Of a DNA stretch of 64,000 nucleotides, positions 44,185 through 57,405 are shown piece by piece. The DNA comes from Rapana venosa (lineage: Eukaryota; Mollusca; Gastropoda; Neogastropoda; Muricidae), in the NCBI GenBank assembly GCA_028751875.1, contig CM054155.1, positions 53,410,449-53,474,448 on the forward strand, written 5' to 3'. The notes below the pieces were generated by a model. It worked only from the letters and a program-made list of their open reading frames with translations. It made no database searches and was not told the origin of the DNA. The first letter of the stretch is position 1. Each line of letters opens with the position of its first letter. The position numbers and the translations under genes were made by a program.

Positions 44185-44352
44185 CTGCGCACGGGTCCTA
44201 GGTTTATAGTCTTATCCGAAGGACTTTTGGGGAGAGCGGAGTCTGTGCTGATGTTGTCTCCAGAGGAGAGGTCCTCTTGAGCACGATTCGAAACCGGATC
44301 GTGGGATTGCGAGCGCGATGTTGTGGCCCCTAGGTTACCCTGTCCCGCGAGC
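44185..44352 (-). mobile_element. SINE fragment (tRNA head and core)
   Basis: Minus strand: GGTAACCTAGGGGCC, B-box-like GGTTTCGAATCG, then CCTTCGGATAAGACTATAAA and GACCCGTGCG, collinear with the SINE at 1534-2012 but shorter between head and core. The 3' tail is not seen. It lies inside the 3.45-kb insertion, so it is nested. Confidence 0.72.
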
Positions 44353-44357
44353 GCGGG

Positions 44358-44484
44358 GTTTGGCGTGTGTGTTTGTGTGTTGTGGTGTGTGTGTGTGTGT
44401 GTGTTGTGTGTTTTGTTGTGGTGTGTGTGTGTGTGTTTGTTGTGTGTGTATGTGTGTATGTGTTTTATGTGTGAGTGTGTGTGT
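44358..44484. repeat. (GT)n-rich tract
   Basis: GT repeats with TTGT and TATG interruptions. Low-complexity frames over it (CVCVC or THTHT) are discarded. Confidence 0.93.
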
Positions 44485-45224
44485 GTGCGGGGAGCGAATG
44501 TGTGCGTGTGTGCGTGCATGCTTGCGGGTATTCTTCCTTTGAAGTAACATATCTTTGCCCAAAGTGATATTATATGATGATTATGAATGATGATGATGAT
44601 GATGATAATGTAATGATATTGGTGATGAGGATGAAAAGAAAAAAGGCCTTAAGAAAAGGTTTAAGGTAAACTATATAAAGGATTCAACTCTCTTTGTTAG
44701 GGAAATACGGAAGGGGCATGGCAAGATATTATAATGAGTGTGAAAATGGATGAAAGAAAGGAAAGTTAACAATACCACACATACACTAGAGCAAAAACTA
44801 AACCCAGACAGTTGTTAATCACTCCTCCACATCTTTAGAAATGCACACAACAGCACACACTAGAGCAACTATAAACCCAGGCGATTGTCCGCTGCAGCTG
44901 AATATCAATAGAACACAGGCAGCAGTTCACACTGGGGCAGTCATTGCTCCAGACAGTAGGTAAGATAAGAGAGAAAGGTTGGTTATGTTTAAAAAAAAAA
45001 GGAAAAAAGACACCCTCCCCCCCCCCCCCCCCAAAAAAAAAAAGATTTGGGGTTCTAGGGGTTTATTGTTTATTGTTTGTTTATTTTTGGGGGGGTTGTT
45101 TTTGGCCAATGAAGGGAGGCGTGTGAAGCACTAACTTAAAAAAAAAGTCAAAAAAAAGAAGGGGGAAAAAAAGAGACCCCCCAAAAGATGGTGTTCCTGA
45201 CCTGCATGCAACTGAGACCACGAA
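44485..45224. other. Spacer inside the insertion
   Basis: Contains a (GAT)n run (about 44592-44612), an approximate direct repeat (GCACACACTAGAGCAA and CACATACACTAGAGCAAAA near 44780-44865), a C17-type run near 45018-45032 with flanking A runs, and G-rich TTTTTGGGGGGG near 45084. No gene is seen. Confidence 0.6.
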
Positions 45225-48200
45225 AAGTGCAAAGAATTGCAAAGAAGAAGAATTCTGAAGAAGAAGAATTCTGAAGAAGAAGAATTCTGAAGAAGAAGAA
45301 GAAGAAGAAGAATTCTGACGAAGAAGAAGAATTCTGAAGAAGAAATTCTAAAGAAGAATTCTGAAGAAGAAGAAGAAGAAGAAAAAAAGAAGAAGAATTC
45401 TGAAGAAGAAGAAGAAGAAGAAGAATTCTGAAGAAAAAGAAGAAGAAGAAGAAAAGAAGAAGAAGAAGAAGAAAAAAAATGCGAAGAAGAATTGGGAAGA
45501 AGAAGAAGGAGAATTGCGAAGACAAATTGCGAAGAAGAAATACGACGAAGAAGAAGAATTGCCAAAGGGAAGATGAAAAATGTGAAGAAGAAGAAGAATT
45601 GTGAAAAAGTAGAAAAAGACTTCCAAAGAAGAAGAATTGCGAAGAAGAAGAAGAAGATTTGAGAAGAAGAAGAAGAATTGCAAAGAAGAAAAAGAATACC
45701 GAAGAAGAAAACGAAGACTTGCGAAGAAGAAGAAAAAGAATTGTGAAAAAAAGAAGAAGAAGATTTGCAAAAAGAAAAAGAAGAAGACCGCAAAGAAGAA
45801 GAAGGAGAAGAAGAGCAAGAGGAAGAGAATTGTGAAAAAAAAAGAATGCGAAGAAGAAGAATTGCGAAGAAGAAGAAGAAAAATTGCAAACAATTGCAAA
45901 GACGAACATGAAGAAGAAGAAGAAGAATTGTGAAGAAGAAGAGGAAGAAGAATTGCGAAGAAGATAAAGAAAAAGAATTGCGAAATAGAAGAGTTTTGAA
46001 GAATTTTGAAGAATTGCGAAGAAGAAATGCGAAGAAGAAGAATTGCGAAAAAGAAGAATTGCAAAGAAGAAGAATTGCAAAGAAGAACAATTGCGTAGAA
46101 GAAGAATTGCAAAGAAGAAGAAGAATTACAAATGCGAAGAAGAAGACTTGAGAAGAAGAAGAAGAATTGCAAAGAAGAAGAATTGTGAAAAATAATTGCG
46201 AGGAAGAAGAAGAAGAATTGAGAAGTGGAGGAATTGCGAAGTAGAAGAAGAAGAAGAATTGCGAAGAACATAAAAGAATAATTGCAAAGAAGAAGAAGAA
46301 TTGCGAAGAAATTGAAAAAGAAATTGCAAAAAAGAAGAAAAAGAAGAAGAAGAATATTTGTAAAGAAGAAAAAAGAATTGCGGAAGAAGAAGAAGAAGAA
46401 GGGAAAAGGAAGAAAGAAGAAGAAGAAAAGAAAGAAAAGAAGAAGAAGAAGAAGAAGAAAGAAGAAGAAAAAGAAGAAGAAAAGAAGACTGCGAGAAAAA
46501 AGAAGAAGAAGAAAAAAAATTGCGAAGAAGAAAAAAGAAGAAGAAGAAGAAGAAGAAGAAGAAGAAGAAGAAGAAGAAGAAGAAGAAGAAGAAGAAGAAT
46601 TGCAAAGATGAAAGAAGAAGAAGAAAAAAAATTGCAAGAAGAACAAGAAGAAGAGAAGAATTGCGAAAAAGAAAAAAAGAAGAAGAATTGCCAAAAAGAA
46701 GAAAAGAAGAAAGAAAGAAAGAGAAGAAGAAGAAGAAGAAGAAGGGAAGAAGAAAAGGAAGAAGAAGAAGAAGAATTGTGAAGAAGATATGCGAAGAAGA
46801 AGAAATTGCAAACAAGAAGAAGAAGAATTGCAAGAAGACGAAGAGAAGAAGACGAAGAAGAAGAAGAAGAAGAAGGAAAAGAAGAAGAAGAAGAAGAAGA
46901 AGAAAAAAGAAGGAAAAAAAAAGAAGAAGAAAAGAAAAGAGAAAAGAAGAAGAAGAAAGAAAAAGAAGAAGAAGAAAAGAAGAAGAAGAAGAGAGAAGAA
47001 GAAGAAGAAGAAGAAGGAAAAAGAAGAATTGCAAAGATAAAAAACGAAGAAATAAAAATTGCGAAAGAGAAGAAGAAGGGAAGAAGAAGAAAGAAGAAGA
47101 AGAAGAAGGAAAAAAGAAAAAGAAAGAAGAAGAAGAAGAAGAAGATTGCGAAAAGAAAATAAAGAAAAAGAATTGCAAAGAAGAAAGAAGAAGAAGAAGA
47201 AGAAGAAGAAGAAGAAGAAGAAGAAGAAGAAGAAGAAGAATGGGAAAAAGAAAAAAAGGGAAGAAGAAAAAAGAAGAAGAAGAAGAAAGAAGAAGAAGAA
47301 AGAAAGAAGAAAAAGAAAGAAGAAGAAGAAGAAGAAGAAAGGGAAAAATATGCGAAGAAGAAGAATTGTGAAGAAGAAGAATTGCGAAGAAAAAAAAGAA
47401 TTGCAGAGCAGACGAAGAAGAAAGAAGAGAAGAAAAAAGAAGAAGAAGAAGGAGAAGAAGAAGAAGAAGAAGAAGAAGAAGAAGAAGAAGAAAGAAGAAG
47501 AAGAAGAAGAAGATTTGCGAGGAAGAGGATTTGCAAAGAAGAAGAAAAAAAAGGAGAAAAAGAAGAAAAAGAATTGCGAAGAAGATATACGAAGAAGAAG
47601 AATTGTGAAGAAGAAGAATTGAGAGGAAGAAGAAAAAGAATTGCAAAGCAGAGGAAGATGAAGAAGAAGAGGAAGAAATGCGGAGAAGACGAATTGCAAA
47701 ACAGAGAATTGCGAAGATTTGCGGAGAAAAAGAATTGCGAAGATTTGTGAAGATGAAGAAGAATTGCGAAAAGAAGAATTGCGAAAAAGAAAGAAAATTG
47801 CGAAGATAAAGAAAAGGATAAATTGCGAAGAAGAAGAATTGCGAAGAAAAATTGCGAAGAAGAAGAAGAAAAAGAATTTCCAAGAAGAAGCATTGCGAAG
47901 AAGAAGAAATGCAAAGAAGAATTCCAAAGAAGAAGAAGAAGATGATGAAGAAGAAGAATTGCAAAGAAGAAGAATTGTGAAAAATAATTGCGAGGAAGAA
48001 GAAGAAGAAGAAGAAGAATTGAGAAGTGGAGGAATTGCGAAGTAGAAGAAGAAGAATTGCGAAGAACATAAAAGAATAATTGCAAAGAAGAAGAAGAATT
48101 GCGAAGAGAATTTAAAAAAGAAATTGCAAAGAAGAAGAAAAAGAAGAAAAGGGGAATATTTGTAAAGAAGAAGAAAAGAATTGCGAAAAAGAAGAAGAAG

Positions 48201-48527
48201 AAGAAGAAGGAAAAAGAGGAAGAAGAAGAAGAAGAAGAAGAAGAAGAATGGAAAAAAGAAAAAAAAAGAAGAAAAGAAAGAAGAAAAAAAAGGAAAAAGA
48301 AGAAGAAGAAGGAGAAGAAGAAAAACTGCGAGAAAAAAGAAGAAAGAAAAAAATTGCGAAGGGAAAAAGAAGAAGAAGGAAGAAGAAGAAGAAGAAGAAG
48401 AAGAAGAAGAAAGAAGAAGAAGAAGAAAAAGAAGAAGAAGAAGAAGAAGAAGAAGAAAAAAAATTGCAAGAAGAAGAAGAAGAAGAAGAAGAATTGCGAA
48501 AAAGAAAAAAAAAGAAGAAGAATTGCA

Positions 48528-48558
<31 letters not shown>

Positions 48559-51500
48559 AGAAGGGAAAAAGAAAAAAAGAAGAAAAGAAGAAGAAGAAGA
48601 AGAAGAAGAAGAAGAAGAAAGAAGAAGAAGCAAGAAGAAGAAAAAGAAGAAGAAAAATATGCGAAGAAGAAGAATTGCAAACAGAAGAAGAAGAATTGCA
48701 AAGAAGACGAAAAAAGAAGAAGAGAAGAAGAAGAAGAAGAAGAAGAAGAAAAGAAGAAGAAGAAGAAGAAGAAGAAGGAAAGAAGAAGAAGAAGAAGAGA
48801 AAGAAGAAGAAAAGAAGAAGAAAAGAAGAATTGCAAAGATAAAAAACGAAAAAAAAAAAAATTGCGAGAAGAAGAAGAAGAAGAAGAAGATATGCGAAAA
48901 AGAAAATAAAGAAAAAGAATTGCAAAGAAGAAGAAGAAGAAGAAAGGAAGAGAAGAAGGGAAGAAGAAGAAGAAGAAGAAGAAGAAGAAAGAAGAAGAAA
49001 AGAAGAAGAAGGAAGAAATGCGAAGAAGATATGCGAAGAAGAAGAATTGTGAAGAAGAAGAATTGCGAAGAAAAAGAAGAATTGCAGAGAAACGAAGAAG
49101 AAGAAGAAGAAAGAAGAAGAAGAAGAAGAAGAAGAAAAAGAAGAAGAAGAAGAAGAAGAAGAAGAAGAAGAAAGAAGAAGAAGAAGAAGAAAAAAGAAAA
49201 ATTTTCGAAGAAAAAAAAGGGGAAAAAGAGAAGAAAGAAGGGAAAAAGAATTCGAAGGAAGAAGGAAGAAGAAAAGACGAAAAAAAAAACGAAATTGCAA
49301 AAGAAAATTAAAAAAAGGAAATTGAAGAAGGGAAAAAGAGGGAAGAAGAAGAAAATTGGGAAAATTTGAAGAAGAAGAAAAAAGAGAAAGAAGAAAAAGA
49401 AGAAAAGAAGGGAAAAGAAGAAGAAGAAGAAAAAAAGAACGAGTAAAAAGGGAAAAAAGAAAAGGAAAATTGCGAAGAAGAAGAAGGGAAAAAAAATTGC
49501 AAAAGAAAAAAAAAGAAAAGAAAAAGAAATTTCGAGAAAAAAAACAAAGAAAAGATTCAAGAAAGAGGAAGATGAAGAAGAAGAATTCAGAAGAAGAATT
49601 TGCAAAAAAGAATTGCGAAGAATTGCGGAAAAAAAAGAAGGGAGATTTGTAAGAAAAAGAAAAAGAATTTGGAAGAAGACATTGGAAAGAAGAAGAAGAA
49701 GAAGAATTGCGAAAAAAGAAGCGGGAAAAAAAGGAAGAAGAAGAAAAAAGAAGAAGAAGAAGAAAGAAGAAGAAGAAGAAGAAGAAGAAGAAGAAGAAGA
49801 AGAAGAAGAAGAAGAAGAAAGAAGAAGAAGAAGAAGAAGAAGAAGTAGAAGAAGAAGAATTGCGAAGAAGAATTGCAAAGAAGAAGAAGTACAAGATGAA
49901 GAAGAAGAAAATTTCAAAGAAGACATGCAAAGAAGAATTGCGAAGAAGATATGCGAAGAAGAGTTGCCAAAGAAGAAGAAGAATTTCCCGTGAGTAAAAA
50001 GAAGAAGAAGATTTTGAGGAAGATATGCGAAGAAGTAGAAGAAGAAGATGAAGAATTGCGAAGGAGAAGAAGAAGAGGAAGATATACAAGAAGAAGAAGA
50101 ATTGCGAAAAAGAATTGCGAAGAATTGCAAACAAAAATTGGGAAGAAGAACAATTGAGAAAGAGAAAAATTGCGAAGAAGAAAAAGAATTGCAAAGAAGA
50201 AGAAGAAGAATTGCAGAGGAAAAGAAAAAGAAGACAAATAAGAAAAAAAAATGCAAACAATTCCGAAGATTTACAAAGAATTGCAATGAAGAAGAATTGC
50301 AAAGAAGAAGAAGAAGAACTAGAAGAAGAAGAAGAAAAGAAGAAGAAGAAGAAGAAGAAGAAGAAGAAGAAGAAGAAGAAGAAGAAGAAGAAGAAGGGAA
50401 AAAGAAGAAGAAGAAGAAGAAGAAGAAGAAGAAAAGGAAAAAGGAGAAAAAGAAGAAGAAGAATTGCAAAGAAGATATGTGAAGAAGAATTGCGAAGACG
50501 AAGAACAAGAAGAATTGCAAAGCAGAAGAAAAAGAATTGTTAAGAAGAAGACGAAGAAGAAGAAAAATTGTGAAGAAGAATTGCGAAGAAGAAGACGAGG
50601 AAGAAGAAGAAGAATTGCAAAGAAGAAGAATTGCAAAGAATTGCAAAGAAGAAGAAGAAGAAGAAGAAGAAGAAGAAGAAGAAGAAGAAGAAGAAGAAGA
50701 AGAAGAAGAAGAAGAAGAAGAAGAAGAAGAAGAAGAAGAAAAATTGCGAAGATGAAGAGAGAAGAAGAAGAAGAAGAGAAGAAGAAGAAGAAGAAGAAGA
50801 AGAAGAAGAAGAAGAAGAAAAGAAGAAGAAGAAGAAGAAGAAGAAATGCAAAGATGAAGAAGAAGAAAAGAAGAGGAAGAAAAACAAGAAGTAGAAGTAG
50901 AAGAAGAAGTAGAAGAAGACAAAGATAAAGACTAATTGCAAAGAAGAAGAATTGCGAAGAAGAAGAAGAAGAAGAAGAAGAAGAAGAAGAAGAAGAAGAA
51001 GAAGAAGAAGAAGAAGAAAAGAAGAAGAAGAAGAAGAAGAAGAACTGCGAAGAAGAATTGCGAAGAAGAAGAAAAAAAAGAAGAAGAATTGCAAAGAAAA
51101 AGCATTGTGAAAAAGAAAAAGAAGAAGAAGAAGAAGAAGAAGAATTGCGAAGAAGAACAAGAAGAAGAACAAGAAGAAGAAGACGAATTGCGAAGAATTG
51201 CGAAGAAGAAGAAAAAGAAGAATAGAAGAATTGCGCAGAGGAAGAAGAAGAAGAATTGCGAGGAAGAATTGCAAAGAAGAAGAAGAGTTATGAAGAAGAA
51301 TTGCGAAGAAGAAGAAGAATTACAAAGAAGAATTGCAAAGAAGAAGATAAAGAAGAGTTGCGAAGAAGAAGAAGAAGATTTGCAAAGAAGAAAAAGAAGA
51401 TTTGTGAAAAAGAAGAATTGGAAAGAAGAAGAAAAAGAACTGTGAAAGAAGAAGAAGAATTGCAAAGAAGAAGAAGAATTGCGAAGAAAAAGATAATAAA

Positions 51501-54500
51501 GAATTGCGAAGAAGACTTGCGAAAAAGAAAAAGAATTGTGAAGAAGAAAAAGAAGAAGATCTGCAAAGAAGAAGAAGAATTGGGAAAAAGAATAAGAAGA
51601 ATTTCGAAGAAGAATTGCGAAGAATAACGATTGAGAAGAATTGCGAAGAAGAAAAAGAAGAAAAAGAAGAGGAGGAACAAGAATTGCGCAGAAAAAGAGT
51701 AAGGAGAAGAATTGTTAAAAAGAAGGAGAAGAAGAATGGCAAAGAAAAAAAGAAGAAGAAGAAGAATAGCGAAGAAGAAGAAGAAGAAGAAGAAGAAGAA
51801 GAAGAAGAAGAGAGAAGAAAGAAGAAGAAGAAGAAGAAGAAGAAGAAAGAAGAAGAAGAAAGAGAATTGGGAAGTAAACGAAGAAGAAGAAGAAAAATGG
51901 CAAAGAAGAAGAAAAAGAATTGCAAACAATTGCAAAGAAGAAGAAGGAGAAGAAACGAAGAATTGCGAAGAAGAAGATGAAAAAGAATTGCGAAGAAGAA
52001 GAAGAAAGAAGAAGAAGAAGAAGAAGAGAAGAAGAAGAAGAAGAAGAAGAAGAAGAAGAAGAAGAAAAGAAGAAGAAGAATTGCTAAGTAGACGAATTAC
52101 AAGAAATGCAAAGATTTGCGAAAAAGCAGAATTGCGAATACGAAGATACGTGAAGAAGAATATATGCGAAGAAGAAGAATTGCAAAGAAGAATAGGAATT
52201 GCGAAGAAGAAGAAGAATATCAATTTCGAAGAAGAAGACTTGTGAAGAAAAGAATGAAGAAGGTGAAAAAAAAGAAGTGCAAAGAATTGCAAAGAAGAAG
52301 AATTCTGAAGAAGAAAAGTTCTGAAGAAGAAAAAGAAGAAGAAGAAGAAGAAGAAGAAGAAGAAGAAGAAGAAGAAGAAGAAGAGAAGAAGAAGAAGAAG
52401 AAGAAGAAGAAGAAGAATTGCGAAAAAGAATGTGAAGAGAAGAATTGAGAAAAAGAATAAGAATTGCGAAGAAGTATTACGACGAAGAATAAGAATTGCC
52501 AAAGAGAAGATGAAGAATTGCGAAGAAGAAGAAGAATTGTGAAAAAGAAGAAAAAGATTTCCAAAGAAGAAGAAATGCGAAGAAGAAGAAGAACATTTGC
52601 GAAGAAGAAGAAGAATTGCGAAGAAGAGAAAGAATTCCGAAAAGAAAAAGAAGACTTGCGAAGAAGAAGAGAAAAAATTGCAAAGAATTGCGAAGGCAAA
52701 CATGGAGAAGAAGAACAAGAATTGTGAAGAAGATTAGGAATAAGAATTGCGAAAAAGATAACGAAAAAGAATTGCGAAATAGAAGAATTGCAAAGAACTT
52801 TTAAGAATTGCGAAGAAGAAATGCAAAAGAAGAAGAATTGCGAAAAAGAAGAATTGCAAAGAAGAAGAATTGTGAAGAAGAAGAATTGCAAAGTGGAGAA
52901 ATTGCAAAGTAGAAGAAAAAGAAGAATTGCGAAGAACATAAAAGAATAATTGCAAAGAAGAAGAAGAAGAAGAAGAAAAGAAGAAGAAGAAGAAGAGAAG
53001 AAGAAGAAGAAGAAGAAGAAGAAGAGAATTGAAAAAAGAAATTGCAATGAAAAAGAAAAAGAAGAAGAAAAAGATTTGCGAAGGAAAGAAGAAGAAAGAA
53101 GAAGAAAGAAGAAGAAGAAAGAAGAAGAAGAAGAAGAAGAAGAAGAAGAAGAGAAGAAGAAGAAGAAGAAGAAGAAGAATTGAGAAGAATTGTGAAGAAG
53201 AAGAAGAAGAAGAAGAAGAAGAAGAAGAAGAAGAAGAAGAAGAAGAAGAAGAAGAAGAAGAAGAAGAAGAAACTGCGAGGAAAAAGAAGACGAAGAAGAA
53301 GAAGAATTGCAAAGAAGAAGAAGAATTGTAAAGATTAAAGAATTGCGAAGAAGAAGAATTGCGAGAAGAAGAAGAAGAAAAAGAAGAAGAACAAGAAGAA
53401 GAAGAAGAAAAGAAGAAGAAGAAGAAGAACAAGAAGAAGAAGAAGAAGAAGAAGAAGAAGAAGAAGAAGAATTGCAAAAAAGAAAATGAAGAAAACGAAT
53501 TGCGAAGAAGAAGAATTGTGAAGAAGATTTGCGAAGAAGAAGAAGAAGAAGAGGATAAGAAGAAGAAAAAGAATTGCGAAGAAGAAGATTTGCGAAGAAG
53601 AAGAAGAAGACATGCAAAGAAATAGAAGAAGAAGAAGAAGAAGAAGAAGAAGAAGAAGAAGAAGAAGAAGAAGAAGAAGAAGAAGAAGAAGAAGAAGAAG
53701 AAGAAGAATTGCGAAAAAGAAAATTTGCGAAGAAGACGACGAAGAAGAAGAATTGCGAGAAGACGATCTGCGAAAAAGAAGAAGAAGTAGAAGGAAAAGA
53801 AGAAGATTTGCAAAAAACAGAATTGCGAAGAATTGCGAAGAAAAAGAATTGCGAAGATTTATGAAGAAAAAGATTAATTGCGAAGAAGAAAAAAAATAGC
53901 GAAAAGAAGAACAAAAATTGCAAAGAAGAAGAAGAGGAAGAATTGCGAAGAAGATGAAGAAGAAGAAGAAGAAGAGAGATAAGATTTGCAAAGAAGAATT
54001 GCGAAGAAGAAGAAGAAAAAACATTTTGAAGAAGAAGAATTGTGAAGAAGATTTGCGAAGAAGAAGAAGAAGAAGAAGAAGAAGAAGAAGAAGAAGAAGG
54101 AAAAGAAGAAGAAGAAAAATTGCGAAGAAGAAGATTTGCGAAGAAGAAGAAGAAGAAATGCAAAGAAATAGAAGAAAGAAGAAGAAGAAGAAGAAGAAGA
54201 AGAAGAAGAATTGCGAAAAAGAAAATTTGCGAAGAAGACGAAGAAGAAGAAGAATTGCCGAGAAGAAGATCTGCGAAAAAGAAGAAGAAGTAGAAGGAAA
54301 AGAAGAAGATTTGCAAAAAACAGAATTGCGAGGAATTGCGAAGAAAAAGAATTGCGAAGATTTATGAAGAGAAAGAATAATTGCGAAGAAGAAAAATAAT
54401 TGCGAAAAAGAAGAAAAATAATTGCGAAGAAGAAAAGAGGAAGAATTGCGAAGAAGATGAAGAAGAAGAAGAAGAAGAAGGAGAAGAAGAATTGCGAAAG

Positions 54501-56935
54501 CGAAGAAGAAAAAGAATTTTGAAGAAGAAGCATTGCGAAGAAGAAGAAGAATTGCAAAGAAAAAATGCGAAGAAGATTTGCAAAGAAGAAGACGAACAAG
54601 ATGAAGAAGAAGAAATGCGAAGAAGAATTGCAAAGAAGAATTGCGAAGAAGAATTGCGAAGAAGAGTTGCCAAGAAGAAGAGGAAGAATGGCAAAGAATA
54701 GTAATAAGAAGAAGATGATTTGTGAAGAAGAATTGCGAAGAAGTAGAAGTAGAAGAAGAAGAATTGCGAAGAAGAATTGCGAAGAAGAAGAAGAAGATAG
54801 AGAAGAAGAAGAAGAAGAAGAAGAAGAAGAAGAAGAAAGAAGAAGAACAAGAACAAGAACAAGAACAAGAACAAGAACAAGAACAAGAAGAGAAGAATTG
54901 CGACAAAGAAAAATTGCGAAAAAGAAGAGGAATTGCAAAGAAGAAGAAGAAGAATTGCGAAGGAGAAGAAGAAGACAAAAAGAAAAAGAACTTCGAGGAA
55001 CTGCGAAATATACGAAGACTTGCAAAGAAGAAGAAGAAGAAAAAGAAGATGAAGAAGACCTGCGAAGAAGAAGAAGAAGGAGAAAAAGAAGAATTGCGAA
55101 GAAGAAGAAAAGTTGCAAACAATTGCGAAAAAGAACAAGGAAAAGACAAAGAAGAATTGCGAAGAAGAAGAAGAAGAAGAAGAAGAAGAAGAAGAAGAAG
55201 AAGAAGAAGAAGAAGAAGAGAAAGAAGAAGAAGAAGAAGAAGAAGAAGAAGAAGAAGAATTGCGCAGTAGAAGAATTACGAAGAATTGCGAAGAATGGCA
55301 ACGAAGGAATACAAAGAAGAAGAATTGCGAAAAAGAAGAATTGCGAAGAAGAAGAATTGCAAAAAAGAAGAATTGCAAAGAAGAAGAAGAATTGCGAAGA
55401 AGAAAAAGAATAACAACCGCGAAGAAGAAGAATTGAGAAGAAGAAGAAGAATTGCGAAGAAGAATTGCGAAGAAGAATTGCGAGGAAGAAGAAGAAAAAG
55501 AATTGCAAGAAGACAAATTGCAAAGTAGAAGAAAAGAAAAAATGCGAAGATGATAAAAGAAGAATTGCAAAGAAGAAGACTAATTGCGAAGAAAAATGGA
55601 AAAAGAAATTGCTAAGAAGAAAAAGAAGAAGAAGAGGAAAAAGAAGAAGAAGAAGAAGAAGAAGAAGAAGAAGAAGAAGAAGAAGAAGAAATGAAGAAGA
55701 AGAAGAAGAAGAAGAAGAAGAAGAATTGCGAAGAAGAAGAAGAAGAAGAAGAAGAAGAAGAAGAAGAAGAAGAAGAAGAAAAGGAAAAGAAAGAGAAGAG
55801 AAGAAGAAGAAGAAAATGAAGAAGAAAATTGTGAAAAAGAAAATTGCGAAGAAGACGAAGAAGAAAAGAAAATTGCGGAAAGAAAAGCTGCGAAAAGAAG
55901 AAGTAAAGGAAAAGAAGAAGAAGATTGCAAAAAAAGAAGAATTGCGAAGAAGAAGAAGAGAAGCAAGCGAAGATTAGAAGAAGAAGAAAAATTAGCGAAG
56001 AAGAAGAAGAATTCGAAAAAGAAGAAAAAGAATGCGAAGAAGAAGAAGAGAAGAATGGAAGAAGAAGAAGAAGAAGAAGAAGAAGAAGAAGAAGAAGAAG
56101 AAGAAGAATGCGAAAGAAGAAGAAGACAAAAAGAAGAATTGCGAAAAAGAAAGAAATTGGAAGAAGAGAGAGGAATTGCAAAGAAGTAGAAAAAGAAAGA
56201 AAGGAGAAGAAGAAGACAAAAAAAAAAAAGAATTGCGAGGAACGTGAAGATATACGCAAATAAATTGGAAAGAATGAAAATGAAGAAGAAGAGAAGAAGA
56301 AGAAGAAGAGAAGAATGAAGAAATAAGAATCCAAGAAGAGAAGAAGAAGAAGAAGAATGAAAATGAAAAAAAAGAAGAAAAAGAAGATGAAGAAGCCCTG
56401 CGAAGAAGAAGAGAAAGGAGAAGAAGAAGAAGAGGATGAGAGAATTGGAAGAAAAAAGAATCGCGAAGAAGAAGAATTGTCAGAAGAAGAAGAAAAAATT
56501 GCAAACAATTGCGAAGAAGAACAAGAGAAGAAAAAGAAGAAGAAGAAGACAAAGAAGAAGAAGAAAGGAGAAGAATGAAGAAGAAATTGCAAAGAAGATT
56601 TGTGAAGAAGAATGCAAGAAGAAGAAGAGAATTGCAAAGAAGAAGAAAAAGAATTGTTAGAAGAAGAAGAAGAAGAATTGCAAAAAAGAAGAAGAATTGC
56701 AAAGAAGAAGAAGAAAGAAGATCAAGAGAAGAAAAAAAATTTTTGGAGAAGAATATGCGAAGAAGAAGAAGAAGAAGAAAAAAAAGAAGAAGAAAAGAAG
56801 AAGAAGAAGAAGAAGAAGATGAAGGGAGAAAAAATAACTGCAAAGAAGAAGAAGAATTGCGAAGAAGAAGAACAAAAAGAAGAAGAATTGCAAAGAAAAA
56901 GCATTACGAAAAAGAAAAAGAGGAAGAAGAAAAAG
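45225..56935. repeat. GAA mega-array, segment 4
   Basis: Purine strand on plus. A unit of about 7.05 kb begins at 45225 and again at 52275 (landmarks: TGCAAAGAAGAAGAATTCTGAAG at both starts; TACGACGAAGAA at 45541 and 52469). Inside it, GAACATAAAAGAATAATTGC recurs at 46266, 48064 and 52934 (1.80-kb sub-duplication). GATCTGCGAAAAAGAAG recurs at 53765 and 54268 (503-bp tandem). GAATTC-TGAAG clusters are specific to 45245-45430 and 52305-52325. No gene is present despite stop-free frames of more than 1,700 codons. Confidence 0.95.
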
Positions 56936-57187
56936 ATTGATTGATTGATTGATTGATTGAATCTTTAATGGGTAAAGATTTAGGAACAATAAAGCCCTTT
57001 TTACAATTCTGCCCAAAAATAAAAACGAACTTGAAGTAATTAAAACTAAAAGAAAGCAAAACCAAAAGAATACGTAAACAACCGACAAAAATGGAGGAAA
57101 CTCTACCTTGAACAAATTAACAAATTCAGAAAGACTTGGGGGAAAGCCCATTAAACTGAATGCAACATTATTATAACATTCGCCAAG

Positions 57188-57200
<13 letters not shown>
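56936..57200 (-). mobile_element. LINE 3' end with (AATC)n tail inside the GAA array
   Basis: On the minus strand, CCCATTAAAGATTCAATC followed by repeated AATC ends exactly at the GAA array. Upstream is about 200 bases of A/T-rich UTR-like sequence. The style (AAAGATT then AATC repeats) is common for LINE 3' ends. No protein is recognisable, so the family is unknown. Confidence 0.55.

Positions 57201-57265
<65 letters not shown>
57190..57265. repeat. (CA)n microsatellite
   Basis: CA run of about 75 bases, continued by imperfect CACGCACG sequence to about 57300. Confidence 0.96.
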
Positions 57266-57266
<1 letters not shown>

Positions 57267-57355
57267 CACGCACGCACGTACCAACGCACACACACTCATG
57301 CGCGGCATGTGCATACACACGTACTCAGACACTCACCCCATCTCACTCTTCACCG

Positions 57356-57405
<50 letters not shown>
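57356..57405. repeat. (C)50 homopolymer
   Basis: Fifty consecutive C residues, preceded by CACCG and followed by ATCACCCATTTAG. Length is likely uncertain in any assembly. Confidence 0.95.

Larger units (their letters stand above)
41779..45224 (+). mobile_element. 3.45-kb insertion in the GAA array, 13-bp target duplication
   Basis: AAGTGCAAAGAAT occurs exactly at 41766-41778 and 45225-45237, and once, without the insert, at 52275-52287 in the paralogous array copy. The block holds a Tx1/L1-like LINE (41779 to about 44060), a SINE fragment, (GT)n, and an AT-rich and poly-C stretch. The duplication and empty site define the insert boundaries. Confidence 0.88.

Noticed and set aside
48248..49369. 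Long plus-strand K/E/R-rich frames across the GAA array, resembling coiled-coil or nucleolar proteins
   Set aside because: GAA, AAG and AGA repeats give E, K and R in the three frames without stops. All three frames are open at once, which coding DNA would not show.
45131..50302. A stop-free minus-strand frame of 1,723 codons rich in F, S and L (and similar frames at 32074-33834, 37167-39392 and others)
   Set aside because: TTC, TCT and CTT codons contain no stop, so any reading of a (TTC)n strand stays open. There is no domain, no codon bias beyond the triplet and no conserved start.
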